This document shows positions 1 to 6,757 of a stretch of DNA of 8,519 bases, piece after piece (within the stretch, counting starts at the first letter, position 1; each line of letters starts with the position of its first letter). The DNA is taken from NCBI GenBank assembly GCA_028290125.1, contig JAQGKM010000226.1, forward strand, positions 1 to 8,519, written 5' to 3'. The position numbers and the translations under genes were made by a program. A model generated the notes under the pieces. It was not told the DNA's origin, ran no database searches, and saw only the letters and a list, made by a program, of their open reading frames with translations. Source of the DNA: Hyphomicrobiales bacterium. Lineage in GTDB: Bacteria; Pseudomonadota; Alphaproteobacteria; Rhizobiales; Beijerinckiaceae.

Positions 1-1583
1 TGGAGACGCATTACGCACGTCTCTTCGAAAACGCTCCGGGTCTCGATACGCAACGCGGCAGCCTTGTCTTCACGGGCGTGACTGACGATCCCGAGACGCT
101 CGAAACGCTCGCCGCCATGGGCTTTCACGATCCAGCCGCCGCGGCGGAAACGATCCGCGGCTGGCACTTCGGACGCCGCGCCGCAGTGCAGTCGCCGCGC
201 GCACGCGAAGTCTTGACCGAACTCGTGCCTGCTTTGCTGGAATCCTTCGCCGGAAGCGGCGACGCCGATTCCGCGCTGGCTGCGTTCGACATGGCGATGT
301 CGCGCATGCCTGCGGCGGTCGAACTTTTTTCCATCCTGAAAAGCAACCAGGCGGTGCGCGATCTCTTTGGCGATATCCTCGGTGGCGCTCCGCGTCTCGC
401 GCATGTCGTCACCCAACGCCCTCACGTGCTGGACGCCGCCATCGATCCCGCGCTGCTCGGGTCTGGCTCGGATGAAGCAAGCTATGACGCGCGTGCGCAG
501 CGCATGCTGCGCGATCCAGATCATTTCGAAGCCTTCCTCGACGCGGCGCGAGACATGGCGCTGGAGGAAAGTTTTCTGGTCGGCGTGCGCACCCTGTCGG
601 GCATGATTGCGCCGGAGGCCGCCGGACCTGCTTACGCAGGTCTTGCCGCGACGCTTGTGCGCGCCACGCTGGACCAGGTCGTGCGCGTGTTCGAGCGCGA
701 TTACGGTCGCGTCGCCGGCGGACGCTGCGCCATCATCGGCATGGGCAAGCTCGGCTCACGCGAAATGACGGCGACGTCAGACCTCGATCTCGTGCTGATC
801 TACGATTTCGATGAACAGCAGCCGGACTCCGATGGCGGAAAGTCCCTGCATGCCGTGCAATACTACACACGCCTGACGCAGCGGCTGGTGTCGGCGCTCA
901 CCGTCGCAACGCGGCGCGGGCGGCTGTACGACGTCGATCTCCGGCTTCGACCTTCGGGCGGCAAGGGACCGCTGGCGACGCAGCTGCGATCCTTCGTCGA
1001 TTATCAGTCCGGCGAGGCCGAGACCTGGGAGCACATGGCCCTGACGCGCGCGCGCCCGATTGCCGGCGACGCGATGCTGAGGCGCGAACTGGACGGCGCC
1101 ATACGCAACGCGATCGCGCAGCCTCGCGACACGAAAGCGCTTCGCAAATCGGTGCGCGACATGCGTGCGCTGATCGCGCAGGAGAAGGGCGACACGCAAG
1201 TCTGGGATCTGAAGCTTGCGCGCGGCGGCATGATGGACATCGAGTTCATCGCGCAATTCCTCGTCCTGCAGCATGCTGCGGAGAAAGCAGAAATCCTGAA
1301 TGTCGACACGCAGGACGTGCTGCGTGCGGCGATGCGCCTTGGCGTGCTCGACCCTGCACAGGGCGAAAAGCTCGTTGCAGCGCATCGACTCTACACGGTG
1401 TTGATGCAGACGTTCCGCCTTGCAACCGATGGTGATTTCGATGCCAAGACCATGGCGGCCGGCGTCTTGCGCCGCATCGCGGCTGCGGCGGACCTTCCGG
1501 ATTTTCGATTGCTCGAAACCATGCTCGCCGACACGCGCGCCGACGTCAGACATATTTTCGAGGCGCTGCTCGGAAAGGTTTGA
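1..1583 (+). CDS. glnE: Bifunctional glutamine synthetase adenylyltransferase/deadenylyltransferase, C-terminal part (5' end outside window)
   Basis: GlnE adds AMP to glutamine synthetase when nitrogen is plentiful, lowering its activity, and removes it when nitrogen is scarce, under control of PII protein (family knowledge). About 526 residues are visible, roughly the second half of a protein that is usually 950-1000 aa. The reading frame is open from base 3 to the window edge and the residues before the GTG at 78 (HYARLFENAPGLDTQRGSLV) are typical GlnE, so that GTG is internal and the true start lies upstream. What is seen is the end of the N-terminal half, the central helical region, and the second nucleotidyltransferase domain, which performs adenylylation. 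That domain shows GMGKLG at 738-755, the metal-binding SDLDL at 777-791, DVDLRLRPSGGKG near 930-968, and MMDIEFIAQF near 1230-1259. No frameshift or missing core residue is seen. It is the only + strand gene here, and its TGA stop abuts the stop of the convergent kinase gene. Confidence 0.97.
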   Translation, partial: ETHYARLFENAPGLDTQRGSLVFTGVTDDPETLETLAAMGFHDPAAAAETIRGWHFGRRAAVQSPRAREVLTELVPALLESFAGSGDADSALAAFDMAMSRMPAAVELFSILKSNQAVRDLFGDILGGAPRLAHVVTQRPHVLDAAIDPALLGSGSDEASYDARAQRMLRDPDHFEAFLDAARDMALEESFLVGVRTLSGMIAPEAAGPAYAGLAATLVRATLDQVVRVFERDYGRVAGGRCAIIGMGKLGSREMTATSDLDLVLIYDFDEQQPDSDGGKSLHAVQYYTRLTQRLVSALTVATRRGRLYDVDLRLRPSGGKGPLATQLRSFVDYQSGEAETWEHMALTRARPIAGDAMLRRELDGAIRNAIAQPRDTKALRKSVRDMRALIAQEKGDTQVWDLKLARGGMMDIEFIAQFLVLQHAAEKAEILNVDTQDVLRAAMRLGVLDPAQGEKLVAAHRLYTVLMQTFRLATDGDFDAKTMAAGVLRRIAAAADLPDFRLLETMLADTRADVRHIFEALLGKV

Positions 1584-3866
1584 TCAGTTGATCGTGCGCG
1601 GCTCTTCCGACATCGGAAGGCGGATGCGCACGATGGTGCCGGAGCCGAGGCTGGAGCGGATGTGCAGCGTGCCGCCATGCAACTCGACGAGCGAGCGTGC
1701 GATGGCGAGGCCGAGACCCGAGCCCTTGTTGCCGTTCTCGAGCGGCGAGTCGATCTGCTCGAAGGGGCGGCCAAGACGCGGCAAGGCCTCGGGCGCGATG
1801 CCCACGCCCGTGTCCTCGACCGAAATGCTGACGTAACCTTCGTCGACATGCGAGCGCAGGCTGATCCGGCCGCCGTCGGGCGTGAATTTCACAGCATTGC
1901 GCAGCAGGCTGATCAGCACCTTCTCGACCGCCTGACGATCGGCGAAGATCGACGTCTTGGGCAGCGACTCGGCCTGCAGGCTGATTTCCTTTTCCTCCGC
2001 CGCATGACGAACGACCTCGACCGCGCGCGACACGGCGAGATCGACCTCGAACAGAGCGGGGTGCAGCTGCACCTTGCCGGATTCGAGACGCGACATGTCG
2101 AGAACGTCGGAGATGACGCCGAGCAGATGCTGGCCCGCCTGATGGATGTGCGCGGAATAATCCACATATTTGGCGCTGCCGAGCGCCCCGAACGTTTCGT
2201 GCTCCATCATTTCGGCGAAGCCGATGATCGCGTTGAGCGGCGTGCGCAGTTCGTGGCTCATGTTGGCGAGGAATTCGCTCTTGGCGCGGTTGGCCATTTC
2301 GGCCTCGGCCTTCTGCTCCAAATACTTTTCCGCCAGATCCGCGAGCTGCTGCGCCTGCAGCTCCAGCGTCTGCCGCGACTTGCGCAGGTCCGCGATGGTC
2401 GCCATCAGCCGGCGTTCTGAATCGAGCAATTGCTCTTCATGCCGCTTCAATTTCGAAATGTCGGTGCCGACCGACACGTAGCCGCCATCCTTGGTCCGGC
2501 GTTCGTTGATCTGCAGCCAGCGGCCGTCCGACAGGCGCGCTTCGTAGGTGCGGGCGCCGGAGTTGGCGCGCTCGCCGAGCGGGATCTGCTTCTGGATCAA
2601 CGGCGGCGCGCCGAGCGACATCAGCTCGGAATAGGGCGTTCCCGTCATCGCCGAGTCGGCCGGGAGATTGTGCAGGCTCTGGAATTTCGAGTTGCACATC
2701 ACGAGACGGTTGTCGGCGTCCCACACCACGAAAGCTTCCGAGATCGTCTCGATCGCGTCGCGCAGACGAATGTCTGCGGTGGCGGTGCGCTCCATCAGCG
2801 CTTTCTGGTCGGTGACGTCGACGGCGATCCCGACGAGATGCGCGGCGCCGCTCACGCCCTGGCGCACGATCTCCGCGCGTGCACGGATCCAGACCCATTC
2901 GTGACGCGCGTTGCGAATGCGGAAGGCGTGATCCATCGCATTGGTTTCGGACGCGGCGAGCAGTTCGGCCATCGTGGTCAGGTCGCCGTCGTGCGGATGG
3001 ATGAGCGCGTTGACGTCGCCGAACGACATGTATTCGGGCTGTTGCTCCATGCCGAGCATGTCGTACATGGATCGCGACCAGTAGATGCGGCCGCGCGCAA
3101 TATCCCAATCCCACAATCCGCAACGTCCACGCGCCAGCGCAGCGTCGAAGCGCTCGCGCATGTCGAGCTTGCCGGCCTCGGCTCTGGCGCGGCGCAGCGT
3201 CTCGCGTTGCAGCGCGCCTGCGCCGACACCGATGAGCGCCAGAAGGCTGGCGAGCATGACGCCGCCGCGCGCAATGTCCCGCCGCCAGTCTGCGTAGACA
3301 TCGATCATCGGCTGCACGATGGCGATTTGTCCCAGCGGCGCAGCCATGTTCCGCACCGTGGCGATCGCCTCGCGTCCATCCGCCAGCACGATCTCCATGA
3401 CGCCGGCGCTGTCGCCGAAGAAGGTCAGCGGCTGCGCCTGGCCGAGAAAATCCTGCAGGGGACCGCTGGCCATCTTCGTTGTCGGCAGAGTGGCGATGAT
3501 GCGCCCTTCGACATCCGAGATGAGAATCTGGCGCCCATGCGCCATGCTGCGCGCCGGCAGGACGGCGTCCGTGATGCTGAACATCTGCGCGGCTTCGGAG
3601 CGGACGCTTTTGCCGATTTCCGCACGTGCCGCCGAAGCGACGAGATCGAGTTCATCGCAAGCGAGCGCATAGGCGCTGTCGCGGCTCTGCATCGCCTGCG
3701 CAAGCGCAAGGCTGGCGAGCCCGGCGCCGAGCAGCACCGCGAGTGTGGGAATGAGAAGCTTGCGGGAAATTTGAACGCCGAGCCGCGCAGCCGGAATCCT
3801 GCTCAACGCAAGATCCGGGCCGTCGTCCGCGCGAGCGGAAAGAGTGGCTGCGTTCGCACGCGCCAT
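1584..3866 (-). CDS. Membrane-bound two-PAS sensor histidine kinase, PleC/DivJ-like (PdhS family)
   Basis: This 760-aa kinase would autophosphorylate and pass phosphate to a response regulator. Order of parts (numbered from the ATG at 3866): short cytoplasmic N-terminus, membrane helix about 37-59, an extracytoplasmic sensor region of about 140 residues, second helix about 202-219, PAS domain 1 about 240-355, PAS domain 2 about 363-475, a coiled-coil linker about 480-530, HisKA, then HATPase_c. Visible catalytic signatures are the phosphoacceptor H538 in SHELRTPLNAIIGFAEMM, N-box N657, G1 motif DTGVGI from D685, and G2 motif GSGLGL at 715-720. The dimerization segment with FGALG, KY, and LLGVISDVLDMSRLESG matches the PdhS family, whose members PleC and DivJ act on DivK and PleD in alphaproteobacterial cell polarity; the long ERRLMATI linker favours PleC. 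Exact orthology is inference. A GTG at 3950 would add 28 residues, but the ATG has AGGGGG 8 nt upstream and the extra stretch uses codons rare here (AGA, ATA, TCA), so I chose the ATG. No response regulator gene is adjacent. Confidence 0.9.
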   Translation of the reverse strand: MARANAATLSARADDGPDLALSRIPAARLGVQISRKLLIPTLAVLLGAGLASLALAQAMQSRDSAYALACDELDLVASAARAEIGKSVRSEAAQMFSITDAVLPARSMAHGRQILISDVEGRIIATLPTTKMASGPLQDFLGQAQPLTFFGDSAGVMEIVLADGREAIATVRNMAAPLGQIAIVQPMIDVYADWRRDIARGGVMLASLLALIGVGAGALQRETLRRARAEAGKLDMRERFDAALARGRCGLWDWDIARGRIYWSRSMYDMLGMEQQPEYMSFGDVNALIHPHDGDLTTMAELLAASETNAMDHAFRIRNARHEWVWIRARAEIVRQGVSGAAHLVGIAVDVTDQKALMERTATADIRLRDAIETISEAFVVWDADNRLVMCNSKFQSLHNLPADSAMTGTPYSELMSLGAPPLIQKQIPLGERANSGARTYEARLSDGRWLQINERRTKDGGYVSVGTDISKLKRHEEQLLDSERRLMATIADLRKSRQTLELQAQQLADLAEKYLEQKAEAEMANRAKSEFLANMSHELRTPLNAIIGFAEMMEHETFGALGSAKYVDYSAHIHQAGQHLLGVISDVLDMSRLESGKVQLHPALFEVDLAVSRAVEVVRHAAEEKEISLQAESLPKTSIFADRQAVEKVLISLLRNAVKFTPDGGRISLRSHVDEGYVSISVEDTGVGIAPEALPRLGRPFEQIDSPLENGNKGSGLGLAIARSLVELHGGTLHIRSSLGSGTIVRIRLPMSEEPRTIN

Positions 3867-3874
3867 GCAGTGGG

Positions 3875-3881
3875 CCCCCTC
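3875..3881 (-). promoter_or_regulatory. Ribosome-binding site of the sensor kinase gene
   Basis: On the minus strand GAGGGGG lies 8 nt before the ATG at 3866. It decides the choice of this start over the GTG at 3950, which has no well-spaced Shine-Dalgarno sequence: its only purine run, AAAGG, touches the start codon. Its first bases (GAGG) also form part of the 3' arm of the hairpin at 3878-3900. Confidence 0.7.
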
Positions 3882-3900
3882 GAATTCCAATGATTCGAGG
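3878..3900 (-). promoter_or_regulatory. Leader hairpin overlapping the kinase ribosome-binding site
   Basis: Perfect inverted repeat with 8-bp arms, CCTCGAAT and ATTCGAGG, and a 7-nt loop (CATTGGA on the minus strand). The 3' arm ends inside the GAGGGGG ribosome-binding site of the kinase gene, so in mRNA the stem would partly hide it. The symmetry is seen directly; a role in translational control is inference. It could also be an operator for a dimeric DNA-binding protein, or a chance palindrome. Confidence 0.5.
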
Positions 3901-3915
3901 CCATGTGCCGCATCG

Positions 3916-3946
3916 CCCCGAATCAGTATCCATCTGAATCTCGGGG
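3916..3946 (-). promoter_or_regulatory. Second imperfect hairpin in the kinase leader
   Basis: On the minus strand CCCCGAGATTCAG and CTGATTCGGGG can pair around the loop ATGGATA, giving about 10 base pairs with two single-base bulges. It lies 15 nt upstream of the hairpin that covers the ribosome-binding site. There is no U-tract behind it, so it is not an intrinsic terminator. Function unknown. Confidence 0.4.
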
Positions 3947-3964
3947 GCACCCTTTGTCCACACC

Positions 3965-3980
3965 TTAATGAAGTGTTGAC
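3965..3980. promoter_or_regulatory. CtrA-like box TTAA-N7-TTGAC upstream of the kinase gene
   Basis: TTAA, seven bases, then TTGAC matches the alphaproteobacterial CtrA consensus TTAA-N7-TTAAC with one mismatch. It lies about 100 bp before the kinase ATG, between the pepN terminator and the leader hairpins, where the kinase promoter should be. CtrA sits downstream of the DivK pathway in which PleC/DivJ-type kinases act, so feedback would make sense, but a single degenerate site can occur by chance. Confidence 0.3.
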
Positions 3981-3982
3981 AG

Positions 3983-4013
3983 AAAAAATGGCAGGGCGTT
4001 ACCGCGCTGCCAT
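3983..4013 (-). terminator. Rho-independent terminator of pepN
   Basis: On the minus strand ATGGCAG pairs perfectly with CTGCCAT. Inside this, after one C-C mismatch, GCG pairs with CGC around the loop GTAA, a GNRA-type tetraloop. A run of T residues follows at once (TTTTTCTG). It begins 35 bp after the pepN stop codon. On the + strand the stem has no T-run behind it, so it should work only for minus-strand transcription. It implies that the kinase gene downstream has its own promoter. Confidence 0.8.
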
Positions 4014-4048
4014 GAAATCCGGATTCCCGTTGCGTCAGAGGCGCTTCG

Positions 4049-6697
4049 TCAACCGCCAAGCGAGCGTTGCACGATGTCGCGTACATCGGGCGAAAGGCTT
4101 GCTTTTGCCGACACTCTCTGAAGCGCGGACTCGGCAACGGCCCGGCGGCCCGGCTCGAGCGACCGCCAGCTCCGGAAGGCGGCCAGCAGGCGCGCCGCGA
4201 CTTGCGGGTTGCGTGAATCCATTTCCAGCACCGTTTCGACGAGCAGGTCATAGCCGCTGCCATCTGGTGCGTTGAAGCGCGTCGGATTGCCGTTGGCGAA
4301 GGAGCCGATCAGCGCCCGCAGCCGATTGGGATTGTTCATCGAGAACGCGTGGTGGCTCATGAGACCGCGCACGCGCTCCAGCGTCTCCGGCTCGGGGATC
4401 ATCGCCTGCAGCGCAAACCATTTGTCGATGACGAGCGCATCGACCGCATGGGCGCGGAAAAAGGAATCGAGCGCCGTCTCGCGCGCTTCGCCGGGCAGAT
4501 GCGACAACACCGCAAGCGCGCCGATCTGGTCCGTCATGTTGTTCGCGCCACGGAACTGCGCGGACGCGAGCGCCGCGCCTTCCGCCGGGGCGCCGGCCGC
4601 GATGAGGTCGAGCGCAGCGTTGCGCAGGGCGCGACGGCCTGCGCTCGCCGCGTCCGGCGAGTAGGCGCCCGACGGCGCGAGCCCGTCGTACACGTGCCGG
4701 AGACGGCCCGAGAGAGCCTTGCCGATGGCGCTGCGCAGGATCTTGCGCGCGTAAAAGATTGCGTCGGGATCGACGTTGCGGCCGACTTCGCGCGCCATGT
4801 CGCTTTCGCTCGGCAGGATGACGGCCTGGGCCGTGAACGCCGGGTCGTTTTCGAATGCGGCCAGCACCGCATCGAGCGCGGCCGCATACTGGCTGGCGTC
4901 GTCGGGCGTTCCGCCGTTGCGGATGGCATCGACGGCGCGCAGCATCCAGCGCGTCGCGCATGTCTGCGACGCCTGCCAGCGGTTGAACGTGTCCTTGTCG
5001 TGCGCGAGCAGCACCAGGAGGTCGGCGTCGCTCAGGCTGGTGTCGAGATTGACGGGGGCGGAGAAGCCGCGCATCAGGCTCGGGATCGGCCTGCGATCGA
5101 TGTCCTCGAAAACGATGCGGCGCGAGGCGCCTGTCAGTTCGAAAACGCCGCGCGCGAGTTCGGCGGACGTGGCGCCTTTCGAGTCCAGTTCGAAAGCCGC
5201 ACCAGTCTCGTCGATCAGCCCGAGCGCAATCGGAATGAGCAGCGGCTCCTTGTCGGGCTGTCCGTTGGTGGGTTCTGTCGCTTGCGTGAAGTCGAGCGTC
5301 AGCGTGCGCGCGCTCTCATCGTAATCGCATTGCACGGTCAGGCGCGGCGTGCCGGCCTGCGTGTACCAGCGCTTGAAATGCGTCAGGTCGCGGCCGGACG
5401 TTTCCGCAAAACATTCGATGAAGTCTTCCACTACGGCTGCAGTGCCATCGCAGCGTTCGAAGTAGAGGTCCATGCCGCGGCGGAAGGCTTCGTCGCCGAT
5501 GATGAGCTTCAGCATGCGGATGATCTCCGCGCCTTTCTCATAGACGGTCGGCGTGTAGAAATTGTTGATCTCGAGATAGGTCTCTGGTCGCACATTATGC
5601 GCGAGCGGACCGGCGTCCTCGGGAAACTGCGCCGTGCGCAAGGTGCGCACGTCCATGATGCGCTTGACGGCGCGCGAGCGCTGGTCACCGGAAAACGCCT
5701 GGTCGCGGAAAACCGTCAGGCCTTCCTTTAGGCAGAGCTGAAACCAGTCGCGGCAGGTGATGCGGTTGCCGGTCCAGTTGTGGAAATATTCATGCGCGAT
5801 CACGCCTTCGATGTGCGCGTAGTCGGTATCGGTCGCGGTCTGCGGCAGGGCGAGCACATATTTGTCGTTGAAGATATTGAGGCCCTTGTTCTCCATGGCG
5901 CCCATGTTGAAGTCCGACACGGCGACGATGTTGAAGATGTCGAGATCGTATTCGCGGCCGAAAGCGTCCTCGTCCCATTTCATCGAGCGCTTCAGCGCAT
6001 CCATCGCATAGCCTGCGCGCGCTTCCTTGCCGTGTTCGACATAGACACCGAGCGCGACGCGACGGCCCGAGCGCGTCGTGAACTCATCCTCGACGAGCGC
6101 GAGATCGCCGCCGACGAGCGCGAACAGATAGGCGGGCTTGGGCCACGGATCATGCCAGATCGCGAAATGCCGCGACGTGCCCTCGATCTCGCCGGTCTCC
6201 ACGAGATTGCCGTTGCCGAGAAGAACAGGCGTCTCGACGCGGTCGCCCTCGATGCGTGTCGTGTAGACCGACAGCACGTCCGGTCGATCGAGAAAATAGG
6301 TGATGCGGCGAAAGCCCTCGGCCTCGCACTGCGTGCAATAGGCGCTGCCGGACCTGTAAAGCCCCATCAGCTTCGTGTTGGCTGCGGGATCGAGCTGCGT
6401 CTCCGTCACGAGCGTGAAACTGTCCGGGACATCCGCGATCGTCAGCCGGTCGGGACGGGCGCATGTCTCGAGCGACATCTCGCGTCCGTCGAGCGTGACC
6501 GACAGAACGTCGAGCTCGTCGCCATCGAGCACCAGCGGCGCGCCGGCGCGGCCTTTCAGATTGCGACGGATCTCGAGCCGCGCCTCGACCCGCGTCTGCG
6601 CACCCGCGAGCGTGACGTTCAGGTGGACGCGGTCGATCAGGAAATCAGGCGCGCGATAATCTGCAAGGCGAACCGGCTGGGCGATATCTGTGCGCAT
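4049..6697 (-). CDS. pepN: Aminopeptidase N (M1 family zinc metallopeptidase)
   Basis: This 882-aa cytoplasmic enzyme removes N-terminal residues from peptides in the last steps of protein breakdown (family knowledge; E. coli PepN is 870 aa). Numbered from the ATG at 6697, GAMEN, which recognises the free amino end, is at 266-270. The zinc motif HEYFH is at 302-306, the third zinc ligand is E325 in LKEGLTVFRDQ, and the catalytic tyrosine is Y386 in TVYEKGAEI. The spacings among these (33, 23 and 84 residues relative to H302) equal those I recall for E. coli E264, H297, E320 and Y381, so the active site looks intact. The C-terminal helical domain is complete, with NNMTDQIGAL, MNNPNRLRALIGSFA and SRNPQVAARL. 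A TTG at 6709 would add four residues, but the ATG begins the usual MRTD...VRLADYR and has GGA 7 nt upstream, while the TTG has no ribosome-binding site. There is no signal peptide. One small oddity is RDQAFS where RDQEFS is usual. A terminator follows at 3983-4013. Confidence 0.96.
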   Translation of the reverse strand: MRTDIAQPVRLADYRAPDFLIDRVHLNVTLAGAQTRVEARLEIRRNLKGRAGAPLVLDGDELDVLSVTLDGREMSLETCARPDRLTIADVPDSFTLVTETQLDPAANTKLMGLYRSGSAYCTQCEAEGFRRITYFLDRPDVLSVYTTRIEGDRVETPVLLGNGNLVETGEIEGTSRHFAIWHDPWPKPAYLFALVGGDLALVEDEFTTRSGRRVALGVYVEHGKEARAGYAMDALKRSMKWDEDAFGREYDLDIFNIVAVSDFNMGAMENKGLNIFNDKYVLALPQTATDTDYAHIEGVIAHEYFHNWTGNRITCRDWFQLCLKEGLTVFRDQAFSGDQRSRAVKRIMDVRTLRTAQFPEDAGPLAHNVRPETYLEINNFYTPTVYEKGAEIIRMLKLIIGDEAFRRGMDLYFERCDGTAAVVEDFIECFAETSGRDLTHFKRWYTQAGTPRLTVQCDYDESARTLTLDFTQATEPTNGQPDKEPLLIPIALGLIDETGAAFELDSKGATSAELARGVFELTGASRRIVFEDIDRRPIPSLMRGFSAPVNLDTSLSDADLLVLLAHDKDTFNRWQASQTCATRWMLRAVDAIRNGGTPDDASQYAAALDAVLAAFENDPAFTAQAVILPSESDMAREVGRNVDPDAIFYARKILRSAIGKALSGRLRHVYDGLAPSGAYSPDAASAGRRALRNAALDLIAAGAPAEGAALASAQFRGANNMTDQIGALAVLSHLPGEARETALDSFFRAHAVDALVIDKWFALQAMIPEPETLERVRGLMSHHAFSMNNPNRLRALIGSFANGNPTRFNAPDGSGYDLLVETVLEMDSRNPQVAARLLAAFRSWRSLEPGRRAVAESALQRVSAKASLSPDVRDIVQRSLGG

Positions 6698-6725
6698 GTT
6701 TAAATCCAAACGGAACGCGACAAAG

Positions 6726-6754
6726 GGGCGGCGAGCATAGCATCTCGCCAGCCC
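6726..6754 (-). terminator. Possible terminator or attenuating hairpin between the MFS gene and pepN
   Basis: On the minus strand GGG-C-TGGCGAG pairs with CTCGCCGCCC around an 8-nt loop (ATGCTATG), giving about ten pairs including one G-T wobble and one bulged C. It starts 3 bp after the MFS stop codon. Only CTTTGTC follows, so the T-tract is weak. Termination may be partial, leaving some read-through into pepN, whose ATG is 28 bp further on. Confidence 0.45.
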
Positions 6755-6757
6755 GCC

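Noticed and set aside
78..80. GTG at 78 as the start of a complete 501-aa gene
   Set aside because: The same frame is open back to the window edge and encodes typical GlnE residues before the GTG, so the gene is truncated by the window.
1581..1593. Short repeat TGATCAGTTGATC at the glnE/kinase junction
   Set aside because: It comes from the two abutting stop codons and the last kinase codons. It is too short to support an operator or attachment site.
2430..3893. Long open frame of 487 codons on the + strand
   Set aside because: It lies entirely opposite the sensor kinase gene. Its arginine-, histidine- and alanine-rich translation has no recognisable domain, and such mirror frames are common opposite high-GC genes.
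3976..3981. TTGACA on the + strand as a sigma-70 -35 box
   Set aside because: It would drive transcription antisense to pepN, and I see no matching -10 box at 16-18 bp. It is better explained as part of the CtrA-like box, or as chance.
4349..6703. Two long + strand open frames (4349-5731 and 5780-6703)
   Set aside because: Both are antisense to pepN, whose motifs prove the minus strand is coding. Their translations are low-complexity and show no family signature.
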